The position numbers and the translations under genes were made by a program. Positions 40,534 through 48,700 of a stretch of DNA of 64,000 nucleotides are shown here, piece by piece. This DNA comes from Streptomyces sp. PR69 (lineage in GTDB: Bacteria; Actinomycetota; Actinomycetes; Streptomycetales; Streptomycetaceae). The notes beneath the pieces are model-generated. The model ran no database searches and had not been told where the DNA came from. It saw only the letters and a list, made by a program, of their open reading frames with translations. Every line of letters starts with the position of its first letter. Within the stretch, counting starts at the first letter, position 1. The DNA lies in assembly GCF_026420845.1 (NCBI RefSeq), contig NZ_JAOWCB010000009.1:180060-244059 (forward strand), in the 5' to 3' direction.

Positions 40534-41637
40534 ATGGAGACGGAGCTGAGCAAGCAACTGGGCATCGAGCACGCTGTCTTCGGCTTCACGCCGTTCCCCG
40601 CGGTCGCCGCCGCCATCTCCCGGGCCGGCGGCCTCGGGGTGCTCGGGGCCGTCCGCTACACCGCCCCCGACGCACTGGAACACGACCTCGAATGGATGCA
40701 GAAGCACACCGGCGGCAAGCCCTACGGCCTCGATGTCGTCATGCCCGCCAAGAAAGTCGAAGGCGTCACGGAGGCCGACGCCGAGGCGATGATCCCCCAG
40801 GGGCACCGGCAGTTCGTCCGCGAGACCCTGGCGAAGCACGGCGTGCCCGAACTCCCCGAGGGCGAGGCCCCCGGCTGGCGCATCACCGGCTGGATGGAGC
40901 AGGTCGCCCGCAGCCAGCTCGACGTCGCCTTCGACTATCCGATCAGGCTGCTCGCCAACGCCCTCGGCTCCCCGCCCCCGGATGTGATCGAACGCGCCCG
41001 CGGCCGCGGGGTGCTCACCGCGGCCCTCGCGGGCAGCGCCAAGCACGCCCGCCGCCACGCAGAGGCGGGCATCGACATCGTGGTGGCCCAGGGCTATGAA
41101 GCCGGCGGCCACACCGGCGAGATCGCGACCATGGTGCTGACCCCCGACGTCGTCGACGCCGTCCACCCGCTGCCCGTGCTCGCCGCGGGCGGCATCGGCA
41201 GCGGCGCGCAGATCGCCGCCGGGCTCGCGCTCGGCGCGCAGGGCGTCTGGCTCGGCTCGATCTGGCTCACCACGACCGAGGCGGAACTGCACTCCCGCGC
41301 CCTCACCCGCAAACTGCTCGCGGCGGGCTCCGGCGACACCGTCCGCTCCCGTGCCCTGACGGGCAAGCCCGCACGCCAGCTCCGCACCGCGTGGACCGAC
41401 GCCTGGGACGACCCCGGCGGCCCCGGCGCCCTTCCGATGCCGCTGCAGGGCCTGCTGGTCGCCGAGGCGCTCTCCCGCATCCAGAAGTACGAGACCGGTC
41501 CGCTGCTGGGCACGCCCGTCGGGCAGATCGTGGGCCGGATGACGTCCGAACGCAGCGTCCAGGAGGTCTTCGACGACCTCACCCGGGGCTTCGAACGGGC
41601 CGTGGACCGCATCAACCGCATCGCCGGAAGGAGCTGA
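40534..41637 (+). CDS. Nitronate monooxygenase family flavoprotein
   Basis: A 367-residue FMN-dependent TIM barrel. Marks: SRAGGLGVLGAVRYTAPD at the N-terminus, GIDIVVAQGYEAGGHTGEI with the active-site His, LAAGGIGSGAQIAAGLALGA for FMN phosphate, and SLTGKPARxLRTAW-type sequence (here ALTGKPARQLRTAW). The sequence is close to mycobacterial Rv1533 as I remember it. Members oxidise nitronates or reduce CoA-linked enones; IpdC of steroid degradation is a relative. The gene ends 2 bases before an acyl-CoA synthetase, so it probably acts on the same pathway. Confidence 0.88.
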   Translation: METELSKQLGIEHAVFGFTPFPAVAAAISRAGGLGVLGAVRYTAPDALEHDLEWMQKHTGGKPYGLDVVMPAKKVEGVTEADAEAMIPQGHRQFVRETLAKHGVPELPEGEAPGWRITGWMEQVARSQLDVAFDYPIRLLANALGSPPPDVIERARGRGVLTAALAGSAKHARRHAEAGIDIVVAQGYEAGGHTGEIATMVLTPDVVDAVHPLPVLAAGGIGSGAQIAAGLALGAQGVWLGSIWLTTTEAELHSRALTRKLLAAGSGDTVRSRALTGKPARQLRTAWTDAWDDPGGPGALPMPLQGLLVAEALSRIQKYETGPLLGTPVGQIVGRMTSERSVQEVFDDLTRGFERAVDRINRIAGRS

Positions 41638-41639
41638 CC

Positions 41640-43196
41640 ATGACACCCCCGACAGGCGATACGCCCAGCGGCTTCTGGGCGCAGGCGACGGCCGACCCCG
41701 ACCGCACGATGCTGATCGCCCCGGACGGCGCGCGGTGGACCGCAGGACGGCTGCACGCCGCCGCCAACCGGCTGGTGCACGGACTGCGCGCGGCAGGGCT
41801 CCGCCAGGGCGATGCCTTCGCGGTCGTCCTGCCCAACGGCGTCGAGTTCCTCACCGCCGCACTCGCCGCCACCCAGGCGGGGCTCTATCTGGTCCCCGTC
41901 AACCACCATCTGACCGGCCCCGAGATCGCCTGGATCGCCGCCGACTCCGGGGCCAGGGCGCTGATCGCCCATGAGCGGTTCGCCGACGCCGCGCGGGCCG
42001 CCGCCGACGAGGCGGAGCTGCCGCGGACCGCCCGCTACGCCGTCGGCGAGGCGTCCGGCTTCCGCCCGTACACCGCCCTCCTCGACGGGCAGCCGGCCAC
42101 GCCCCCGGACGACCGCTCGCTCGGCTGGGTGATGAACTACACCTCCGGCACCACCGGCCGGCCGCGGGGCATCCGCCGGCCGCTGACCGGCAGACTCCCC
42201 GAGGAGAGCCATCTCGGCGGCTTCCTGGGCATCTTCGGCATCCGGCCGTTCGACGGCAATGTCCATCTCGTCTGCTCGCCGATGTACCACACCGCCGTGC
42301 TCCAGTTCGCCAGCGCGTCCCTGCACATCGGCCATCCGCTCGTGATGATGGACAAATGGACGCCGGAGGAGATGCTGCGGCTGATCGACGCCCACGGCTG
42401 CACCCACACCCATATGGTGCCCACCCAGTTCCACCGGCTGCTCGCCCTGCCGGACGAGATCAAGAGCCGCTATGACGTCACCTCCATGCGCCACGCCGTC
42501 CACGGCGCCGCGCCCTGCCCCGACCACGTCAAACGGGCGATGATCGAGTGGTGGGGGAGGTGCGTCGAGGAGTACTACGCCGCCAGCGAGGGCGGCGGCG
42601 CGTTCGCCACCGCCGAGGACTGGCTGAAGAAGCCGGGCACCGTCGGTAGGGCCTGGCCGATCAGCGACATCGCGGTCTTCGACGACGAAGGCAACCGGCT
42701 GCCGCCCGGCGAACTCGGCACCGTCTATATGAAGATGACCACCGGAGGCTTCAGCTACCACAAGGACACGGCGAAGACCCGCGACAGCCGCATCGGCGAC
42801 TACTTCACCGTGGGAGACCTCGGCTTCCTGGACGAGGACGGCTATCTCTTCCTCCGCGACCGCAAGATCGACATGATTATCTCCGGCGGAGTGAACATCT
42901 ACCCCGCCGAGATCGAGTCCGCCCTGCTCACCCATCCCGCGGTCGCCGACGCGGCGGCCTTCGGCATCCCGCACGCCGACTGGGGAGAAGAGGTCAAGGC
43001 GGTCGTCGAAGCCGCCGACGGCCACACGCCGGACGCCGCGCTCGCCGACGACATCCTCGCCCACTGCGCGGCCAGGCTCGCCCGCTACAAGCGCCCCAGG
43101 AGCCTTGACTTCATCCCCACCATGCCGCGCGACCCCAACGGCAAGCTCTACAAGCGCCGCCTGAGGGACCCGTACTGGGAACCCCACGACACCTGA
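41640..43196 (+). CDS. Acyl-CoA synthetase (FadD family)
   Basis: A 518-residue ANL-family ligase; ATG 41640 follows GGAAGGAGC. ATP/AMP motifs: NYTSGTTGRPRGIRR (P-loop), YYAASEGGG (aromatic-E motif), VGDLGFLDEDGYLFL and DMIISGGVNIYPAEIES (hinge), and the C-terminal lysine in NGKLYKRRL. It activates a carboxylic acid as CoA thioester. The residues around the substrate pocket cannot tell a fatty acid from a steroid or aromatic acid. It is coupled to the nitronate monooxygenase and both lie behind the TCTGAC-type operator. Confidence 0.9.
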   Translation: MTPPTGDTPSGFWAQATADPDRTMLIAPDGARWTAGRLHAAANRLVHGLRAAGLRQGDAFAVVLPNGVEFLTAALAATQAGLYLVPVNHHLTGPEIAWIAADSGARALIAHERFADAARAAADEAELPRTARYAVGEASGFRPYTALLDGQPATPPDDRSLGWVMNYTSGTTGRPRGIRRPLTGRLPEESHLGGFLGIFGIRPFDGNVHLVCSPMYHTAVLQFASASLHIGHPLVMMDKWTPEEMLRLIDAHGCTHTHMVPTQFHRLLALPDEIKSRYDVTSMRHAVHGAAPCPDHVKRAMIEWWGRCVEEYYAASEGGGAFATAEDWLKKPGTVGRAWPISDIAVFDDEGNRLPPGELGTVYMKMTTGGFSYHKDTAKTRDSRIGDYFTVGDLGFLDEDGYLFLRDRKIDMIISGGVNIYPAEIESALLTHPAVADAAAFGIPHADWGEEVKAVVEAADGHTPDAALADDILAHCAARLARYKRPRSLDFIPTMPRDPNGKLYKRRLRDPYWEPHDT

Positions 43197-43474
43197 CCGC
43201 AACCGGGGCTGCGCCCCAGACCCCGTTTCCCGGGGGCTCCGCCCCCAGACCCCCGCGCCTCAATCGCCGGCGTGGCTGGGATTTGGCGCAGCCAAATCAA
43301 GCCTGTTCGGCGCTTGAGGACACGGCCGAAGGCCGTACCGGGGTCTGGGGCTTCAGCCCCGGTTTCGGGAAGGGGCGGGGGAGGGGAGAACGCCCGCCGC
43401 AGGCGCAACCCCGGACCGCTGACGCCCCCGCACCCGGGCGATCCGCCAACCGCCGGCGCACCAGCCCCAGGGCG
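43197..43474. repeat. G/C-rich convergent intergenic element (copy D)
   Basis: A convergent gap with the same modules: CCCCGTTTCCCGGGGGCTCC, GATTTGGC-GCA-GCCAAATC (perfect hairpin 43280-43298) and the 34-base block at 43315-43348 identical to copy C. No credible gene lies within. Confidence 0.75.
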
Positions 43475-44776
43475 TCAAGACGCGGAACGCCCCGCCTCCC
43501 GCAGATCCACAATCCGCTTGATCTTTCCTGCCGACCGCTCCAGCGTCTCCGGGTCCACCACCTCGACCCCCACCGCCACCCCGATCCCGTCCTTCACGGC
43601 CCGGGCGATGGCCCTCTCGGCGGCCGCCCGCTGCTCGGGGCCGGCCCCGGCCCGCGCCTCCGCGCGGACTGTCAGTGCGTCGAGGCGGCCTTCGCGGGTG
43701 AGGCGGAGCTGGAAGTGCGGGGCCGCATACGGGGTGCGGAGCACGATCTCCTCGATCTGGGTGGGGAAGAGGTTCACCCCGCGCAGGATCACCATGTCGT
43801 CGCTGCGCCCGGTGACCTTCTCCATCCGCCGGAAGGCCCGGGCCGTGCCCGGCAGCAGCCGGGTCAGATCACGTGTCCGGTAGCGGATCACCGGCATGGC
43901 CTCCTTGGTGAGCGAGGTGAACACCAGCTCGCCCGGCTCGCCGTCCGGCAGCACCTCGCCGGTCGCCGGATCCACGATCTCCGGATAGAAGTGGTCCTCC
44001 CAGATGTGGAGTCCGTCTTTCGTCTCCACGCACTCCTGCGCCACACCCGGACCGATCACCTCCGACAGTCCGTAGATGTCGACGGCGTCGATCGCGAACC
44101 GCTCCTCGATCTCGGCCCGCATCTGCTCGGTCCACGGCTCCGCGCCGAAGAGACCCACCCTCAGGGAGGTGGAGCGCGGATCGACGCCCTGGCGCTCGAA
44201 CTCGTCGAGGAGGGTGAGCATGTACGAAGGCGTCACCATGATGATCCCGGGGCGGAAGTCCTGGATCAGCCGCACCTGCCGGGCCGTCATGCCGCCGGAC
44301 GCGGGCACGACGGTGCAGCCGAGCCGCTCGGCCCCGTAGTGGGCGCCCAGACCGCCGGTGAACAGCCCATAGCCGTAGGCCACATGGACCGTGTCGCCCG
44401 GCCTGCCGCCCGCCGCGCGGATCGAGCGGGCCACCACATCCGCCCAGACGTCCAGATCACGCTCGGTGTAGCCGACCACGGTGGGCCGGCCGGTCGTCCC
44501 GCTGGAGGCATGGATGCGGCGCACCTCGGACCGGTCCACCGCGAACATTCCGAAGGGGTAGTTGTCCCGCAGGTCCGTCTTGGCGGTGAAGGGGAAGCGC
44601 GCGAGATCGGCGAGGGTGCGGCAGTCCTCGGGGCGTACGCCCGCCCGGTCGAAGGCTGTCCGGTAGAAGGGCACGCGGTCGTACGCATGGCGCAGGGCGG
44701 ACCGCAGCCGGGTCAGCTGCAGCTCTTGAAGCTCTTCGCGGCCGAGCCGTTCCGCCGCGTCCAGCAGGTCCGTCAT
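43475..44776 (-). CDS. Phenylacetate-CoA ligase family protein
   Basis: A 433-residue protein, ATG 44776 with GGGAGGAG upstream. Motifs: HASSGTTGRPTVVGY (P-loop), YGLSEVIGPGVAQEC, RTRDLTRLLPG and DDMVILRGVNLFPTQIEE, all typical of PaaK and relatives. PaaK activates phenylacetate to phenylacetyl-CoA, but the paaABCDE hydroxylase genes are absent here, so another aromatic or branched acid is possible. A PaaR-like palindrome lies 29 bases upstream. It converges on the acyl-CoA synthetase gene through copy D of the repeat family. Confidence 0.88.
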   Translation of the reverse strand: MTDLLDAAERLGREELQELQLTRLRSALRHAYDRVPFYRTAFDRAGVRPEDCRTLADLARFPFTAKTDLRDNYPFGMFAVDRSEVRRIHASSGTTGRPTVVGYTERDLDVWADVVARSIRAAGGRPGDTVHVAYGYGLFTGGLGAHYGAERLGCTVVPASGGMTARQVRLIQDFRPGIIMVTPSYMLTLLDEFERQGVDPRSTSLRVGLFGAEPWTEQMRAEIEERFAIDAVDIYGLSEVIGPGVAQECVETKDGLHIWEDHFYPEIVDPATGEVLPDGEPGELVFTSLTKEAMPVIRYRTRDLTRLLPGTARAFRRMEKVTGRSDDMVILRGVNLFPTQIEEIVLRTPYAAPHFQLRLTREGRLDALTVRAEARAGAGPEQRAAAERAIARAVKDGIGVAVGVEVVDPETLERSAGKIKRIVDLREAGRSAS

Positions 44777-44805
44777 CCGTGGCTCCTCCCGCCGCACGCC
44801 TGACG

Positions 44806-44819
44806 ACCGATCATTCGGT
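44806..44819. promoter_or_regulatory. ACCG-N6-CGGT palindrome (PaaR-like) upstream of the ligase
   Basis: ACCGATCATTCGGT, with arms ACCGA/TCGGT. The core agrees with the PaaR motif ACCG-NN-CG-NN-CGGT of Corynebacterium except at one central base. Its place 29 bases before the phenylacetate-CoA ligase start fits a repressor site. Confidence 0.55.
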
Positions 44820-44860
44820 TGAGCCGGCGGGGTCAGTAACGCAGCCCAGAGCCCGGTGCG

Positions 44861-46510
44861 TCAAGGCGCGGACGGCGGGGCCTTTGCCGATTCCTCCGCC
44901 GCCGCCGTCACCACCGCGCGTGCCCAGCGGTAGTCCGCCTTGCCGCTCGGCGAGCGCTGGATCTCCGGGGCGATCACCAGCCGGCGGGGGATCTTGTACC
45001 CCGCCAGCCGGGCCCGGCAGTGCGCCTGGAGCGCCGTGAGACTCGGCTCGGCCGCTCCGGCGCGCGGCTGCACCACCGCCGCCACCTGACTGCCCCACCG
45101 TGCGTCCGGGACGCCCGCCACCAGTGCGTCGTACACGTCCGGATGGGACTTCAGCGCCTGCTCGACCTCCTCCGGATACACCTTCTCGCCGCCGGTGTTG
45201 ATGCACTGCGAGCCCCGTCCCAGCACGGTGACCACGCCGTCCTCGTCCACCGTGGCCATGTCGCCGAGCAGCACCCACCGTTCGCCCCCGCGCCGGAAAA
45301 ACGTCTCCGCCGTCTTGCCGGGGTCGTTGTAGTAGCCCAGCGGCACATGGCCGCGCTGGGCGATGCGCCCCGGCTCGCCCGGCCCGACCGGTTCGTACGT
45401 CACCGGATCGACCACCGTCGTACGGTCGTTGACCCGCAGCCGGAAACCGTTCCCGGGGCCCGAGTCCTGTGTCGCCGTGCCGTTGAAGCCGGACTCCGAG
45501 GAGCCGAAGTTGTTCAGCAGCAGCACCCCGGGGGCCAGCTCGGCGAACTGCGCCCGCACCGTCTCGGACATGATCGCCCCGGAGCTGGAGACGCTGAACA
45601 GCGCCGAGAGGTCCGTCCCCTTCAGCGGTCCCGCCAGAGCGTCGACCAGCGGGCGCAGCATCGCGTCCCCCACCAGCGACACACTGCTGACCCGCTCCTT
45701 CTCGATCGTGCGGAGCACCTCCTCGGGGACGAACTTGCGGTGCAGCACCACCCGCTGGCCGAAGTTGAAGGCGATGAACGCGGTCAGCGTGGACGTGCCG
45801 TGCATCAGCGGGGGAGCGGGGAAGAAGGTGATCCCGTCGCCTCCCGCCGCGACCCGCTCCGCCAGCTCCTCGGGCCGGGTGACCGGCTCGCCCGTGGGCG
45901 CGCCCCCGCCCAGGCCGGAGAAGAACAGATCTTCCTGACGCCACATCACGCCCTTGGGCATGCCGGTCGTGCCGCCGGTGTAGATGATGAACTGGTCGTC
46001 GGCGGAGCGCGCCGCGAAGCCCCGCAGCGGGGATCCGCCGGCCTCGGCTTGCGCGAAGGGCACGGCGGGCAGGTCCGGCGCGTCCGCCGGCGCGGCCCCC
46101 ACCCGCAGCAGATGGCGCAGCCCCGCGCACCGCGGCAGCGCCGCCGCGACCCGCCCGGTGAACTCCGCGTCGAAGACCAGTGCCACGAGGTCGGCGTCCC
46201 GGTAGAGATAGACGAGTTCCTCTTCCACATACCGGTAGTTGACGTTCACGGGGACGATCCGCGCCTTGAGGCAGCCGAGCACCGTCTGCAGATACTCGAC
46301 TCCGTTGTAGAGATGCAGCCCCAGATGTTCACCCGGGGCGATGCCCGCGTCCAGGAGGTGGTGGGCGATCCGGTTGGCCGCGGCGTCCAGCTCCGCGTAG
46401 CTGAGCCTGCGCTCCGCGCCGGTGCCCGGAATGTCGGCGAAGATGAGCGCCTCACGGTCCGGGACCGCGTCCACGACCGACTCGAACAGGTCGGCAAGGT
46501 TGTACTCCAC
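44861..46510 (-). CDS. Acyl-CoA synthetase, FadD19-like
   Basis: A 549-residue ANL ligase. The start is GTG 46510 (AGGAGGAGC upstream); an earlier ATG adds an Arg-rich stretch without support. Motifs: IYTGGTTGMPKGVMW (P-loop), NNFGSSESGFNGT, LGDMATVDEDGVVTVLGRGS, INTGGEKVYPEEVEQALKSH and SPSGKADYRWA near the C-terminus. The pattern is very close to FadD19, which activates the C26 carboxylate of cholesterol-derived side chains. It diverges from an EchA19-like hydratase across a 171-base region holding a TCTGAC-type operator, the same arrangement as Rv3515c and Rv3516 in M. tuberculosis. Confidence 0.88.
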   Translation of the reverse strand: MEYNLADLFESVVDAVPDREALIFADIPGTGAERRLSYAELDAAANRIAHHLLDAGIAPGEHLGLHLYNGVEYLQTVLGCLKARIVPVNVNYRYVEEELVYLYRDADLVALVFDAEFTGRVAAALPRCAGLRHLLRVGAAPADAPDLPAVPFAQAEAGGSPLRGFAARSADDQFIIYTGGTTGMPKGVMWRQEDLFFSGLGGGAPTGEPVTRPEELAERVAAGGDGITFFPAPPLMHGTSTLTAFIAFNFGQRVVLHRKFVPEEVLRTIEKERVSSVSLVGDAMLRPLVDALAGPLKGTDLSALFSVSSSGAIMSETVRAQFAELAPGVLLLNNFGSSESGFNGTATQDSGPGNGFRLRVNDRTTVVDPVTYEPVGPGEPGRIAQRGHVPLGYYNDPGKTAETFFRRGGERWVLLGDMATVDEDGVVTVLGRGSQCINTGGEKVYPEEVEQALKSHPDVYDALVAGVPDARWGSQVAAVVQPRAGAAEPSLTALQAHCRARLAGYKIPRRLVIAPEIQRSPSGKADYRWARAVVTAAAEESAKAPPSAP

Positions 46511-46597
46511 CGCTCCTCCTGACCGAAGACGACGCCATCGACTCCGCGTCATCAGAGCAGAGCGCCGCAGGACTGGGAAGACCCGTCGCCGCAGAAA

Positions 46598-46614
46598 TCT
46601 GACTGCATGTCAGA
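46598..46614. promoter_or_regulatory. TCTGAC-N5-GTCAGA operator, copy 2
   Basis: TCTGACTGCATGTCAGA is a perfect 6-base inverted repeat with a 5-base spacer, between the divergent FadD19-like and EchA19-like genes. It differs by one arm base from copy 1 at 40475, with the same flanking TCAGAAAA. It probably controls both directions. Confidence 0.7.
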
Positions 46615-46680
46615 AAACTCTTGAACTGGCTCTGCGCCTCCTGCAACCTGTTCTCGTTCCTCACACGGGAGGCGGCAGGC

Positions 46681-47490
46681 ATGCGAGAAGGCGGCGGTAC
46701 GGAACACCTGGCCGTGCGGCGCGAAGGCGCGACGATGGTCCTCACCCTGAACAGGCCCGAAGCCAAGAACGCACTCTCGATCGCGATGCTCGTCGGCCTC
46801 CACGACGGCTGGCTTGAGGCGGACGAGGACGACTCCGTCCGCTCCATCGTGCTGACCGGCGCGGGCGGGGCCTTCTGCGCCGGCATGGACCTCAAGGCCC
46901 TGGCCGGCCACGGCATGGCGGGGGAGCGGCACCGGGAACGGCTCAAGGCCGACCCCGAACTCCACTGGAAGGCGATGCTGCGCAGCCACCGCCCGCGCAA
47001 ACCCGTCATCGCCGCGGTCGAGGGCCCGTGCGTCGCGGGCGGCACGGAGATCCTCCAGGGCACCGACATCCGCGTGGCGGGACACGGCGCCGTCTTCGGG
47101 CTGTTCGAGGTGGCGCGCGGCCTCTTCCCCATCGGCGGCTCCACCGTCCGCCTCCAGCGCCAGATCCCCCGCACCCACGCTCTGGAGATGCTCCTCACCG
47201 GCCGCCGCTACAGCGCCGGGGAAGCCGAGCGCATCGGCCTCATCGGCCATGTCGTGCCCGACGGCGAGGCCCTCGCCACGGCCCTGGAGATCGCCGAACG
47301 GATCAACGCCTGCGGGCCGCTGGCCGTCGAGGCGGTCAAGGCGTCCGTCTACGAGACCGCCGACATGACCGAGACCGAAGGGCTCGCGGCCGAACTGAAA
47401 CGCGGCTGGCCGGTCTTTGACACGGAGGACGCCAGGGAAGGCGCCCGCGCCTTCGCCGAGAAGCGACCGCCCGTCTACCGCCGCCGATGA
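46681..47490 (+). CDS. Enoyl-CoA hydratase, EchA19-like
   Basis: A 269-residue crotonase. Marks: LTGAGGAFCAGMDLKALAG (oxyanion hole), AAVEGPCVAGGTEILQGTDI and the C-terminal REGARAFAEKRPPVY. The central block GGTEILQGTDIRVAG is shared with mycobacterial EchA19, a hydratase of steroid side-chain enoyl-CoA, and the end RAFAEKR is also conserved. GGGAGGCGG precedes the ATG. It is the first gene of the transcript running into a DUF35/thiolase set, after a 244-base gap. Confidence 0.88.
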   Translation: MREGGGTEHLAVRREGATMVLTLNRPEAKNALSIAMLVGLHDGWLEADEDDSVRSIVLTGAGGAFCAGMDLKALAGHGMAGERHRERLKADPELHWKAMLRSHRPRKPVIAAVEGPCVAGGTEILQGTDIRVAGHGAVFGLFEVARGLFPIGGSTVRLQRQIPRTHALEMLLTGRRYSAGEAERIGLIGHVVPDGEALATALEIAERINACGPLAVEAVKASVYETADMTETEGLAAELKRGWPVFDTEDAREGARAFAEKRPPVYRRR

Positions 47491-47734
47491 CACCGCTCCC
47501 CGGACTCCGTCCGGCCCCCGTCCCCTCGTTGCATCCGCTGCCTCCTCGGCCGCGCGCCGCGCGGGGACATCAGGCCCCGCCCCGCGGAGGCCGGAGACGC
47601 CTCGGCTGGGGACACGTCTTCGCCCGCTCGTCCGGGGCGAGCCGCCCGGCCGCGGACGCAGCCGGCCAGACAACACCCTCCGGCGACGCCGGAGCACAAA
47701 CCGCCGCCCCGGCGGAGAATGGAGCGCGCCGCAG

Positions 47735-48700
47735 ATGACCGCCACCCCCGCGCCGGGCGCGACGCTCAGCGCCCCGCTGGTCGTGGAGTTCCCCTTCACC
47801 CGGTCCCTCGGGCCCGTGCAGTCCGCGTTTCTCACCGGGCTGCGCGAGCGCACCCTCCTCGGGGTGCGGACCGACGCCGGGACGGTGCTCGTCCCGCCCG
47901 TCGAGTACGACCCCGAGACCGCCGGCGAACTCCGCGACCTCGTCGAAGTCGCCCCCACCGGCACGGTCACCACCTGGGCCTGGAACCCGGCGCCCACCCG
48001 CGGCCAGCCGCTGGCCACCCCTTTCGCCTGGGTGCTCGTACGGCTCGACGGGGCCGACAGCGCCCTGCTCCACGCACTCGACGCCCCCGGACCCGACGCC
48101 GTCCGCACCGGGATGCGGGTCCGCGTCCGCTGGGCCGGGCGGCGCAGCGGCGCGATCACCGACATCGCGTGCTTCGAACCCTGCCCGGACGACGCGCCAG
48201 AGGGGTGGCCCCGCCCGCACAGCGGACGGTTCGACAACCCGGTCACGGGCATCACCGCCCCCGCCCGGCTGGACTACACCTACGCGCCCGGCCGCGCCCA
48301 GAGCGCCTACCTCCACGCCCTCGCCGAGCGGCGCACCGTCGGCGAACGCTGCCCCTCCTGCCGGAAGGTGTACGTCCCGTCCCGCGGCGCCTGCCCCACC
48401 TGCGGGGTCGCCACCGCCGAACAGGTCGAGGTCGGCCCCCGCGGCACGGTCACCACCTTCTGCATCGTCAACATCAAAGCCAGGAATCTGGCGATAGAGG
48501 TGCCGTACGTCTACGCCCATATCGCCCTCGACGGCGCGGACCTCGCTCTCCACGGCCGGATCGGCGGCATCCCGTACGACCAGGTGCGCATGGGCCTGCG
48601 CGTGGAACCGGTGTGGAGCGACGACGGCCGCTACCCCGACCACTACCGCCCCACGGGCGAGCCGGACGCCGACTACGACACCTACAAGGAGCTCCTGTGA
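47735..48700 (+). CDS. Bimodular DUF35 (OB-fold) acyl-CoA-associated protein
   Basis: A 321-residue protein made of two DUF35 units. The first (about 15-150; FTRSLGPVQSAFLTGLRER, PPVEYDPETAGELRDLVEVA) lacks the zinc-binding cysteines. The second (about 175-320) keeps a rubredoxin-like zinc ribbon, CPSCRKVY and CPTCG (about 206-226), and an OB fold. Such proteins partner thiolases and hydratases in steroid side-chain cleavage (ChsH2, and Rv3521 next to Ltp4). The stop overlaps the start of the following thiolase as GTGA, so the complex is likely made together. ATG 47735 has GGAG about 10 bases upstream. Confidence 0.85.
   Translation: MTATPAPGATLSAPLVVEFPFTRSLGPVQSAFLTGLRERTLLGVRTDAGTVLVPPVEYDPETAGELRDLVEVAPTGTVTTWAWNPAPTRGQPLATPFAWVLVRLDGADSALLHALDAPGPDAVRTGMRVRVRWAGRRSGAITDIACFEPCPDDAPEGWPRPHSGRFDNPVTGITAPARLDYTYAPGRAQSAYLHALAERRTVGERCPSCRKVYVPSRGACPTCGVATAEQVEVGPRGTVTTFCIVNIKARNLAIEVPYVYAHIALDGADLALHGRIGGIPYDQVRMGLRVEPVWSDDGRYPDHYRPTGEPDADYDTYKELL

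Noticed and set aside
41094..43202. 702-codon minus-strand frame
   Set aside because: Antisense to the nitronate monooxygenase and acyl-CoA synthetase, which have intact family motifs.
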